Origin: Bacteroidales bacterium
Lineage (GTDB): Bacteria; Bacteroidota; Bacteroidia; Bacteroidales; P3
Assembly: GCA_017439185.1 (NCBI GenBank)
Contig: JAFRTM010000014.1
Coordinates: 62,001 to 126,000 of the forward strand
Direction: 5' to 3'
DNA: 64,000 nt
Part shown: positions 45,740-54,600 of the stretch, one piece after another
How the letters are laid out: each line of letters opens with the position of its first letter
Numbering within the stretch: position 1 is the stretch's first letter
Program-made: the position numbers and the translations under genes
The notes under the pieces: model-generated
What the model saw: only the letters and a program-made list of their open reading frames with translations
Database searches by the model: none
What the model was told of the DNA's origin: nothing

Positions 45740-46183
45740 ATGGCGATACTCAAAGCGACATACGAAAAACACGTACCCTTCCACGATCTCGACCCGATGA
45801 GCGTGGTGTGGCACGGAAACTATGTGGCATATATGGAGGAAGCCCGCGAGGTATTCCTGGCGAAATATGCTATGAGGAACTTCCAGGCCGGCGGCTCGGG
45901 ATACATCACGCCAGTGACCCACCTCGACATAAAATACATCAAATCGTTCACCTACGACGACACGGTAGTGGTGGAGGTTACCTACAAGCCCTGCCGCGCG
46001 GCCAGGATTGAGCTGGAATACCGCTTCTACCGCAAAAGCGACGGAGCCCTGATGACCGAGGCTACATCGTCGCACCACTTTGTGGACACCGCGACCGGCG
46101 AGCTGCAATACAGCCGCCCGCCTCTCTACAAAGAATGGCAAGAGAAATGGAAGGTGTTCGAAACCGAAGAAAACGCAAACTAA
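45740..46183 (+). CDS. 4-hydroxybenzoyl-CoA/YbgC-type thioesterase
   Basis: 147 residues. The start at 45740 is chosen over the longer open frame, which runs through the previous gene. VPFHDLDPMSVVWHGNYVAYMEEARE carries the Asp (here DLD) followed by the GNY and EAR residues of 4-HBT-type hot-dog thioesterases. It likely releases or edits the acyl chain from ACP or CoA. It lies 29 bp after the dehydratase-like gene and 12 bp before the next. Confidence 0.85.
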   Translation: MAILKATYEKHVPFHDLDPMSVVWHGNYVAYMEEAREVFLAKYAMRNFQAGGSGYITPVTHLDIKYIKSFTYDDTVVVEVTYKPCRAARIELEYRFYRKSDGALMTEATSSHHFVDTATGELQYSRPPLYKEWQEKWKVFETEENAN

Positions 46184-46195
46184 GGAGACCAACCA

Positions 46196-46555
46196 ATGAA
46201 AGAAAACGGACGACTGTACGAGATAGCCGAAGCCAACGGACAGACGATGAGGGTAAAAATGCTGACGAGCCACCCTGTCTATGAAGGGCATTTCCCCGGC
46301 AATCCCATAACGCCAGGGGTGATGAGCCTGAGGATGATAAGGGAATGCGCCGGCACGATGCTCGGCAAAGAGCTGCGCTACGCTGCCGTAAAGAGCTGCC
46401 GGTTCCTCTCGCTGATAAAGCCCGGCGAAACTCTCGACATAGAGATGGAGACCATCGCCGACGAGCAAGGGCTGAGGCTGAAAGCCAAGATAAAAGACTG
46501 TAACGACGGAAGCGCCAAGATGAACCTCGACGCAACGATGGAGGTGATGCAATGA
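46196..46555 (+). CDS. FabZ-like 3-hydroxyacyl-ACP dehydratase
   Basis: 119 residues, a short hot-dog domain. HPVYEGHFPGNPITPGVM holds the catalytic His of FabZ/FabA, and Glu in MIRECAG takes the place of the second catalytic acid. A good ribosome-binding site (AAGGAGA) precedes the ATG. It overlaps the oxidoreductase start by four bases. It would remove water from 3-hydroxyacyl-ACP to give the enoyl form. Confidence 0.85.
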   Translation: MKENGRLYEIAEANGQTMRVKMLTSHPVYEGHFPGNPITPGVMSLRMIRECAGTMLGKELRYAAVKSCRFLSLIKPGETLDIEMETIADEQGLRLKAKIKDCNDGSAKMNLDATMEVMQ

Positions 46556-48009
46556 GCCAGACTTACGACGTGGCAATCATCGGCGGAGGCTATGCCGGAC
46601 TGACCTGCGGCATAACCCTTGCCAAAGAGGGCTACAAGGTGGTGGTTGTGGAGAAAAACCGCACCGCCGGCGGAGCTTTCCAGCCGTTCAAACGCAAAGG
46701 AGTCCAGCTGGACACCGGCTTCCACTACGTGGGCGGAGTGGGAAAAGGCGAGATAATGAACCCGCTGATGAGGCAGTTCGGGATTGAGGACCTGCCGTGG
46801 GTAAGAATGGACAGCGACTGGCTCCACGTGATCACCCACGGAAAAGAATACACCCTGTGCAGCGGCTACGAACGTTTTACCAAAGTTTTGGGAAGCTGCT
46901 TCCCTAAAGACTTGAAGCACCTGAGCGAGATGGCACGGCACGTGCAAACCCTCAACGCAGGGCTCTACAAGACGGTGTCGATAGAGAACAACTCGCTCGG
47001 CAACGAGCTGATGGGCATTCCCGCCAAGAAATATTTCGAAGAGCGACTCGACTCGCCCGAGCTGAGAAACCTACTGTGTGCCCACACCCTGACCACCGAC
47101 CTTACCGACGAACTCCCGCTCTACTCGTTCCTGCAGTCGCTCAACTCGTTCATACAAGGCTCCTACCGACTGCAAGGCGGAGGACAGGTCCTTATAGACC
47201 GGCTGGTGGAGAACCTGAGAAGCCTTGGCGGCGAACTGGTCACCGGCAGAAAGATTGTGAAGATGGAAGACGACGGCGAGGGCAACATCGCCAAGATAAC
47301 GGACGACAACGGAGAGGAATACAAGGCTGCAAAATACATATCCACGATGCACCCACGCCTGACGGTGGACCTGTTCCCCGACTGTCCCCAGGTGCGAAAC
47401 ATCTACCGCCGACGCTTCAGAAATATGCCCAACTCGAGGGGAATATTCACCGTGCAGCTGATAATGAAACCCCAGAGCGTAAAATACGTAAACCACAGCA
47501 TCTCGATAATGAACTGCCAAGACCCCTGGAATCCCGACCTGAGCCGCTTCGAGAATATGCTGATAAACTATAACGTGCCTGCCGACGGAGGAGAATATGT
47601 TCGAAACATAGACTTGCTGGCACATCTGGACTACGAAGACCTGAGGCAATGGGAGGAGAGCAGCGTAGGCCACCGTCCGGCTGAATACTACGCCTACAAA
47701 GAGCGCAGAGCCCAAGAGGCCATAGCCCTCGCAAAAAAATATGTGCCCGAGCTGGAGGGCAACATCGAGGAATACTACACCTCCACTCCCCTCACCTACC
47801 AATGCTATACCGGCACCCCCGAAGGAAGTGCCTACGGAGTACGCAAAAGTGCCAACAACCTGCTTGGCAGCGTGCTTTCACCGCTAACGCCGTTCGGAAA
47901 CATGTTTCTCGCAGGACAAAGTCTCATTCTGCACGGGATGCTCGGAGTGGGAATGACCACGATGCTGACATGCAACATAATGACGGGCAAAGACCTTCTG
48001 AAAATATAG
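46552..48009 (+). CDS. FAD-dependent oxidoreductase, phytoene desaturase/CrtI-like
   Basis: 485 residues. The N-terminal YDVAIIGGGYAGLTCGITLAKEGYKVVVVEKN is a dinucleotide-binding Rossmann motif with the GG motif of amine-oxidase/CrtI-type flavoproteins (TAGGAFQPF). The C-terminal MFLAGQSLILHGMLGVGMTTML contains the second FAD-binding segment. Family members desaturate, isomerise or saturate polyenes. At the end of an ACP-based operon it probably acts on the acyl product. Carotenoid genes are absent nearby, so a carotenoid role is unlikely. Confidence 0.82.
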   Translation: MSQTYDVAIIGGGYAGLTCGITLAKEGYKVVVVEKNRTAGGAFQPFKRKGVQLDTGFHYVGGVGKGEIMNPLMRQFGIEDLPWVRMDSDWLHVITHGKEYTLCSGYERFTKVLGSCFPKDLKHLSEMARHVQTLNAGLYKTVSIENNSLGNELMGIPAKKYFEERLDSPELRNLLCAHTLTTDLTDELPLYSFLQSLNSFIQGSYRLQGGGQVLIDRLVENLRSLGGELVTGRKIVKMEDDGEGNIAKITDDNGEEYKAAKYISTMHPRLTVDLFPDCPQVRNIYRRRFRNMPNSRGIFTVQLIMKPQSVKYVNHSISIMNCQDPWNPDLSRFENMLINYNVPADGGEYVRNIDLLAHLDYEDLRQWEESSVGHRPAEYYAYKERRAQEAIALAKKYVPELEGNIEEYYTSTPLTYQCYTGTPEGSAYGVRKSANNLLGSVLSPLTPFGNMFLAGQSLILHGMLGVGMTTMLTCNIMTGKDLLKI

Positions 48010-48033
48010 CCGCTAAAAGAAGTACGACAAAAA

Positions 48034-48070
48034 AGAGGGAGAACCCGATATAAGGTCCTCCCCTATTTTT
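48034..48070. terminator. bidirectional terminator between convergent operons
   Basis: GGGAGAACC (48037-48045) pairs with GGTCCTCCC (48054-48062) with one A-C mismatch. An A run lies on the left and a T run on the right, so it can serve both the oxidoreductase gene (plus) and trigger factor (minus). Confidence 0.7.
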
Positions 48071-48125
48071 ATGTACTACCACAGTGCAACCAATGTGCTA
48101 CTTGAGTGCAAGGGAGTACTACCTG
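48071..48125. repeat. 11-bp-period degenerate array E
   Basis: Units in steps of 11 are ATGTACTACCA, CAGTGCAACCA, ATGTGCTACTT, GAGTGCAAGGG and AGTACTACCTG. It lies 14 bp from the trigger factor stop. 48089-48107 matches array D (36258-36276) at 16 of 19 positions. Confidence 0.78.
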
Positions 48126-48138
48126 ATTAGGCCGAGGG

Positions 48139-49512
48139 TTATTCCTGCTCCTTGTCAGCCTTCACGCGCTCATTGAACTCCTTGAGGGAAATCTTCTCCA
48201 CCTCAGGTTTGAGCTGCTCCTTGAAGAGGTCGAAAGTCTTGTCGAGAGCTATACGGTCAACAATCTGACGAGTATTGTTGTTGTCGCTTGCAATGGAGCT
48301 GGCGGCCTCCTCGAGGCGTTTCTCCTTGTCCTCTGCCGACTCGCCATCCTCGAGATGGTTGTCATTCTTGCGCAGAATATCTTTTATGTAGTCCACTATC
48401 TCGTTGCGAGTGGGGTTGATGTCCTTAATCTTATTGAGAGCACCATCGATAAGTTCCCACTTGATGCCGGGGATGTAGGTCTCCTGCCACTTGGCGTCAA
48501 GTTCCTCGGCGGTGAGTTCCTTCTTGTCCTGCGAGAGGATCCAGCGTTTGAGGAAAGCCTCGGGGATAGTAGCGTCGAAATTGTCGAGGAGCTGCTTGCG
48601 CACCTGATTGACGAAGAGGATGCGGCTCTGCTCGTCGTTGACTTTCTCAAGTTCCTTGGCTACAGCCTTGCGGAACTTGTCGGCGGCAGTAATCTTCTGG
48701 TCGGGGAACACCTGGTTGAAGAGTTCCTCGTCTAGCTCATGGGGAGTGATGCGCGAGCAACCGCTCACCGAAAACTCCACATTGGACTTAAACTTCTTGG
48801 CAGCGGCATTCTCCATGTGGAAGTTCTTCTCTATGAAAGCAGAACCGAAAGCCTTGAATGCGTTGAACACCACCTTGTCGTCCTTCTTGAGTCCGATGAT
48901 CTGGGCACGTATTTCCTCGTCCTTCACCTCTTTGGTCTCGAACGAGAGGAACACACTCACGCCACCCTCTTTGGGATTGCCGCTCTTGTCTAGTTCCACT
49001 GCCTTACCATAGACGTGGTCACCGTCGGCAACCGTTTCGGGAGTCTCGAACTTGCCGTAGCGTTTCTGAATCTCTTCCACCTGTGCATCCACATCCTTGG
49101 TGGGAACCTTGATCTGCGTGAGAGTAGCAGAAATCTTGGTCCAGTCAATATTAACCTCAGGGGTGAGGGCTGCGTCGAAATAGAAAGCGAAATCCTTCTG
49201 ACCGGCAAAGTCGATAGTACCGGTAAGTTCGTCGTTGGCGAGAGGCGATCCGAGAATGTTGAGTTTCTCGTCGTCGAGATATTTGTAGAGGTTCTGACCG
49301 ATAATATTGTTGACCTCGTCGGCCATAATGGAAGGCTTATAGAGACGCTGAATCATAGCCATCGGAGCCATACCCTTACGGAAACCGGGTACAGTTGCCT
49401 GATGCTGATAGCGCTTGAGTTGCTTGGTTACATTTTCAGCATAGTCGTTTTCGTTGATTTCAACCTTGATTCTGAGTTCCAAATCGCTCAAATTCTCACG
49501 TGTAATGTTCAT
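48139..49512 (-). CDS. tig: trigger factor
   Basis: 457 residues, the length common in Bacteroidetes. The N-terminal ribosome-binding part contains VPGFRKGMAPMAMIQ, the signature loop GFRxGxxP. A peptidyl-prolyl isomerase-like middle and a long helical C-terminal part follow; the C-terminus is highly charged. It binds nascent chains at the ribosome exit. It has its own promoter (49567-49595) and shares the terminator at 48034-48070 with the convergent operon. Confidence 0.93.
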   Translation of the reverse strand: MNITRENLSDLELRIKVEINENDYAENVTKQLKRYQHQATVPGFRKGMAPMAMIQRLYKPSIMADEVNNIIGQNLYKYLDDEKLNILGSPLANDELTGTIDFAGQKDFAFYFDAALTPEVNIDWTKISATLTQIKVPTKDVDAQVEEIQKRYGKFETPETVADGDHVYGKAVELDKSGNPKEGGVSVFLSFETKEVKDEEIRAQIIGLKKDDKVVFNAFKAFGSAFIEKNFHMENAAAKKFKSNVEFSVSGCSRITPHELDEELFNQVFPDQKITAADKFRKAVAKELEKVNDEQSRILFVNQVRKQLLDNFDATIPEAFLKRWILSQDKKELTAEELDAKWQETYIPGIKWELIDGALNKIKDINPTRNEIVDYIKDILRKNDNHLEDGESAEDKEKRLEEAASSIASDNNNTRQIVDRIALDKTFDLFKEQLKPEVEKISLKEFNERVKADKEQE

Positions 49513-49566
49513 TTTTAGAGTATATTTTATTGATTGACAATATTATTAATTCGCAATAAGAAAATG

Positions 49567-49595
49567 CAAAGATACACATTTTTTTTTACATACAA
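49567..49595 (-). promoter_or_regulatory. promoter of tig
   Basis: Minus strand TTG (49593-49595), 18 nt, TATCTTTG (49567-49574). The 16 bp around the -7 box are identical to those of the first HU promoter. Confidence 0.82.
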
Positions 49596-49691
49596 ACTTT
49601 TGCCCGTTATTTTTTTATAATAACGACCTCAACAAAGCAAATTGCAAAAGTCTCAGCTTTTTATAACACTGCAAGAGAAGGCTGGCGGAAG

Positions 49692-50822
49692 TTAGAATCC
49701 CACGTTGAGCTGTTTGAGTTTGTCGTGGTAAGTATTGGGGCCGGTCTGCAGGTCGGTTGGGATGCGGAAGCAGAAATGGGTGCGGCGGGAAGCAAAGATA
49801 CCGACTCCCCCGTTGATATTGGTATAGATCACACGGTCTTGCACGATAGAGGAAGTGGGCTGGGTGGAAGCCATATAGGCATTGAGGTCCTCGTTGCATA
49901 CAGTGAGGAATATATCGACGGTGTCGCAGAAACCCTTTTTGGAACTGAAGTCTTTCTGGGTTATCTGGTCCTTGACGGAAGCGAGGAAAGTGGACTCGTA
50001 GATTTTGGAAGACTCTTCGAATGTGGAGGAAGTGCGGCGGGTGTAGGGAGCCTTGACATCAACGAAATAGAGTTGTGTGGTGTCGTTGTAGTATTCGTTG
50101 TTGTTGTCGAGAGCCTGATGATAATAGAAGAAGCGGATAACGGGCTGATAGAGACGACCACGGGCTATGGTGTTCCACTTGATTTCGCTGAGCTTGGGAT
50201 TGCCATAGAAGTGGAACATACGGTACGACGGGTTAGTAATATTGGGTTGTATCAGTGCGGTAAGTTCACGATCGTCGGGACGGTAATCACCATATTTTTG
50301 GCCTATGAGGGAGGTGGTGGCCCAGGCAAGCGTATCGAGAGACGGGGTTTTGAGAATCACAAGTTTATAGACATAGCCGTTGACGAGCCAGCCTTTGGAG
50401 GGGAAGCAGTAGAGCGGTTGGGAGCCCGAAGCGAAAAGTCCGGTATCCTTGTTGAAGTTCTCGGTATATTCGAGAGTCTTGGAGTCGATCGGAGCCTCTC
50501 CCTTGATAGAAAGGACCGAGTCGGTGCCGCGGTCGGCAGCCCACTTCTCGATGATGACCTGAATGGCGCCTTGGGGATAGTTGATAGAATCGGTCACCTG
50601 GGTATAGTTGTAGAGGTTGTCGTTGGAGAGGTAGGAGCGCTGAACCCTGACCCAAGTGGTGTCGTCGTCCTGGTCGAGGACGCACCATACGGCAGGAGTC
50701 TCTTTCCATTCGGCATTCGGCGAAAAGTCCACTTTGCAAGAAGAGAGCAAGAAGAGCGGGAGAAGGAGGAGCGAGAAGCTTATGAAACGGACTGAATCTT
50801 GAATATGTTTTGTCATGGTCAT
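49692..50822 (-). CDS. DUF4249-like lipoprotein
   Basis: 376 residues; an ATG two codons later (50816) is equally possible. Lipoprotein signal with LLPLFLLSSC. The mature part begins KVDFSPNAEWKETPAVWCVLDQDDDTTWVRVQRSYL, matching DUF4249-type Bacteroidetes lipoproteins that carry an Ig-like N-terminal domain. Function unknown; in other genomes such genes sit near TonB-dependent receptors, but none is here. It lies after tcdA on the same strand with an 11-bp direct repeat between them. Confidence 0.7.
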   Translation of the reverse strand: MTMTKHIQDSVRFISFSLLLLPLFLLSSCKVDFSPNAEWKETPAVWCVLDQDDDTTWVRVQRSYLSNDNLYNYTQVTDSINYPQGAIQVIIEKWAADRGTDSVLSIKGEAPIDSKTLEYTENFNKDTGLFASGSQPLYCFPSKGWLVNGYVYKLVILKTPSLDTLAWATTSLIGQKYGDYRPDDRELTALIQPNITNPSYRMFHFYGNPKLSEIKWNTIARGRLYQPVIRFFYYHQALDNNNEYYNDTTQLYFVDVKAPYTRRTSSTFEESSKIYESTFLASVKDQITQKDFSSKKGFCDTVDIFLTVCNEDLNAYMASTQPTSSIVQDRVIYTNINGGVGIFASRRTHFCFRIPTDLQTGPNTYHDKLKQLNVGF

Positions 50823-50826
50823 ATAT

Positions 50827-50848
50827 ATGGTTGAGATATGGTTGAGAC
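50827..50848. repeat. 11-bp-period pair, array J
   Basis: Two adjacent units, ATGGTTGAGAT and ATGGTTGAGAC, differ only at the last base. They fill most of the gap between tcdA (stop at 50859) and the DUF4249-like start. Short, so weaker evidence than the other arrays. Confidence 0.6.
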
Positions 50849-50858
50849 GTGTTTTATA

Positions 50859-51590
50859 TTACTTTGCATTATTGTCTATCAAGTCGCGGATTACCACCGA
50901 GGCACAATGGCATCCGAAGAGAGCCGGCATATAAGATATGGTACCTATGGTGGTGCGGTGGTTCTGCGAGGGGTCTTCGTACATAACCGACGGACTTACC
51001 TTCTCGGGGGAGAAGACGGCTTTGAAGCCGGTGTAGAGTCCGAGTTTGTGGAGATGTTTGCGGACCATAGTGGCAAGCGGGCAGTTGTAGGTCTTGGCGA
51101 TGTCGGTCACCTGAACGAGCGCAGGGTCGAGTTTTCCTCCGCTTCCCATGGCCGACACTACAGGAATATGGAGGCGAGTGGAGTGATAGAGCAAGAAGAC
51201 CTTGGGAGAGAGTGTGTCGATGGCATCGACGACATAGTCGAAATGGTTGTCCTCGAGGAGGGAGATCATCTCGTCGTCTCGGAGGAATGTATTGAGCGGA
51301 GTGATATTGACCGAAGGGTTGATGTCGCGGAAACGCTGACAGAAGAGGTCCACCTTGGAATGTCCCACCGTGGAGTTGAGAGCGATGAGCTGGCGGTTGA
51401 GGTTGGAGTGGGACACCGTGTCGGAATCGACGATGGTAAGGTTGCCCACGCCTGCACGGCAGAGCATCTCGGCAGCATAGCCCCCTACTCCGCCCAATCC
51501 CACGACGAGGACGCTGGCTCGTTGGAGCAGATCCTGAGCCTCATCGCCTAACAGGAGGGTTGTACGGGAATAGAACGGGTCTTGCTGCAT
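50859..51590 (-). CDS. tcdA: tRNA threonylcarbamoyladenosine dehydratase (TcdA), ThiF/E1-like
   Basis: 243 residues. The nucleotide-binding VLVVGLGGVGGYAAEMLCRAGVGNLTIVDSDTV and the following NLNRQ are the E1-like/ThiF motif, and the overall sequence follows TcdA/YgdL (SAMGSGGKLDPALVQVTDIAKTYNCPLA). It cyclises N6-threonylcarbamoyladenosine at position 37 of tRNAs. It is 13 bp from the GH2 gene on the same strand, with no functional link apparent. Confidence 0.9.
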   Translation of the reverse strand: MQQDPFYSRTTLLLGDEAQDLLQRASVLVVGLGGVGGYAAEMLCRAGVGNLTIVDSDTVSHSNLNRQLIALNSTVGHSKVDLFCQRFRDINPSVNITPLNTFLRDDEMISLLEDNHFDYVVDAIDTLSPKVFLLYHSTRLHIPVVSAMGSGGKLDPALVQVTDIAKTYNCPLATMVRKHLHKLGLYTGFKAVFSPEKVSPSVMYEDPSQNHRTTIGTISYMPALFGCHCASVVIRDLIDNNAK

Positions 51591-51603
51591 AGATGTACAC
51601 TGA

Positions 51604-54600
51604 TTAATGCCGTTGAAGAGACTCGTTGAGCTTGATCTCGTCAGCCATAAGCCACGAACGGAGGCCGCGGGCTTTGTGCCAGGTAGGAATCTTGCCCATA
51701 TTCTTGGCTTCCACCTTAACGTAGCGTACGTTAGGTTCGTCGCACACCACCCGGATATTGACCAGTTGGGAAGCGTTCATCGCCTCGGAGGTTGGGTCGT
51801 AGGTAATCTTGGCGTTATGCGGAGCTGAGAACTTGGTGCCGTCAGCCGACACAGAGACCTTGACCTCGGAGGGGGCGAAAGTCCAGGCATCGGGATTGTG
51901 GGCAAAACGGAGTTCCACATCCTCGAGGGATATCTCCTTGGAGAGTTCCAGCAGCACCGAGAGGTCGGAACCCGAGAAACCGATCCAGCCGTTGGAGAGG
52001 TCGTTGGGAGAGCCAGTCTCGCCATCGTAGAGAGCCGTGAGATAGTCGCGGTTGTATGGAGTGTTGGGCTTGTGGTCGAAGGAAGCCGCTATGATGTAGT
52101 CGTAGGAATAATGCTGCCGAGCTACAAACGAGGGAGTAAAGCCCTGCTTGTAAGTGCGGGCCTGAACGATAGAAGAGGCATCGATGACGAACGGTTTGGT
52201 ATAGACCGGCGAGGATTCGTTAGGTTCAGATCCGTCGGTAGTATAGTGAGTCGTGCCGCCCTCCACCGGGGATGTGATGGTGATGTTCATCGGAGCGTTG
52301 AAACGGTCGCGGTCTTTGTCGATGGCAGGCATCTGCAACACACCCGACACCACCTGAGGATAGGCGATACGGCGGAAGTCTTCAGGATTGGCTTCGCTAT
52401 AGAGGAATGGGCGCAGATGGAGATGGAATGTAAGTTTCTTCTCTTTTATAAGAGCATTGTCTATGATGTTATAACCCGAAAGGGTGCTTCCAACGCCCGC
52501 CTCGCGGAAATCGACATGCAGCACGTTGTAAGGATTTGCCTTCAGCGAGCTGTACGACTGAGCCGACGACAGCTGGTCAACCGTGTATGGAGCCACCGAG
52601 AAATTGAAGGTAGTGTCAATCATATCGATGAAGAGCCCTTGGTTAGCGGCTTTGAGCGCGAGCCAACGCACATTGGTGTGGTTGCCCGACTCCTGGGGTC
52701 TGTCGTAACGATAATGGAGTTTCGATACGGCAGCCTTATGAGTGCCTATGTCGCCGAAGGAGCAACGGTCGATATAAGTCTCGTGCCCCATACCGAACCA
52801 GGAGACCGAATCGACAGAAGTGGGAATCTTCAAGCAATAGCCCACGCGGGCCACATTTTTCACCGACTGGTCTATTATCACCTCATTGTCGATGAGAATG
52901 TCGGCAGAAGAGAGGATGGCCATAGTCTGTTTGATATCGAAAAGGGGCAATCCGGCGAGGTCATTGTAACGTACCATAATGTCAAGGACCAGCTCCGATG
53001 GGTTGTTGAGCCTGTAGTTCACCGCCACCACCTGACGCTGCAGCGACTGTTCCGAAAGGTGCATCCATGAGCGTTGCCCGTTGCGGTCCTCGCGGTCGTT
53101 GTCGGTTGCCGCGCGGGAAAATGCCATACGCAGAGGAGCCTTGAGCAGTTCGTTGTTATGGTATTTGAACGAGTTGATATCTGCGTTGTTCAGGTCAAAA
53201 AGGATGGAGAAGTCGGGACCATTGATTTGCAGTTTGCCCGAAGGCTGCTCGCTGACCGAGAGGGAGCCGTCCGGCTGGTAAGGAAGGCGGGCAAGGGTCT
53301 TGGTCGGCAACGACATCTCGGTAGAAGCCAACACCGTTCCCTGCTGGAGTGCCGCAGTCTTGACACGCTGCTTGATGGAGAACCTCACGAAGAGTTCCTC
53401 GCCGATGTAGAGGTTGAGCACCGGCATCTTGAGCTTGAAAGTCTTGGAACCTCCGCCACTCATATCGAGGTCAATCTCGCCGCCGACGATATGCGGTTTG
53501 AGGTTGGAAAACATATTATACTCCAACACATAATTGCCGAGCGACTGCGACGGGTCGAGACTTGAGATGGAAAACTCACAGGCGTCGGGAGTAGTCTTTA
53601 TAAGCCTTACGTCGAAGGTGCGGTAAAGGTTGGCGATTTCTTGCATATAAGGCACCTGCCCGTCGGCACTGACGAGACTCGGAGTAGTCTCTTCGGCATC
53701 GCTGAGCGGGTTGTGCATAGCGGTGGAGGTCCACCCGTCAATGAAACCGCCGATAAAACGGCTATTGTCCGCCACGTAGCGCCATACCCTCTCCATAGAA
53801 CCGAAGTTGTTGCCCTTGAGGGAGCCGAAAGAGTAGAGCAGCAGAGGACGCGACTGTTTTTTTACGGCGTGGGTCTTGAGCGTCTCCGGATCCGTATCGA
53901 AGAGTGCCACGATGTCGGTATTCTCGGCATAGCCTGCACCGGGGAAAATCACAGGACGCTGTTTGTCTTTCTGCTTAAGAGCGGCATAGGCACGCTCCAT
54001 ACAGACTCCGTTGTCTTGACACCGGCCCAGCGACCACGCTATGATGGAAGCGTTGTTCTTGAGAGGTTCGTACATATTCTGCACCCTGCTCACAAAAAGG
54101 TTCTCATAGTCGCCATCAACCGCTATAGCCTTTTTCTGAGTGGAATAGGGGCTGATGTTGGCTTCGCACACGACGTAGAAGCCCAACTCGTCGCATAGGT
54201 CGTAGAAGTCCTGCGAGGCCGGGGAATAGACGGTGGTGAGTATTGCGTTGATATTGTAGCGCTTCATCAAAGAGAGATCTTTGCGCATCTTGACGAGAGA
54301 GGGGTGAGTGGCCGTGGCAGGGTCGTAGTTGCCATAGGCCACGCCGCGCAATTTTACAGCGGTGCCGTTTACGAGCAGCTGCCCACGGTCGAGCTGCACG
54401 GTGCGGAAGCCGAAGCGACGGCCGGTGGTCTCAATGAGATTCATCTTGTTGTCGCGCAGACGGATTACGAGAGTGTAGAGATTGGGATTGTCGGCGGTCC
54501 AAGCCTGCAGGTTGGCGAGGTCACGCTGAAGGGTAACGTCCACTTCGGCACGGTTGTCGAAGGCCACCCATTTGGCCATTTTCTCCAACTGCTTACCTTG

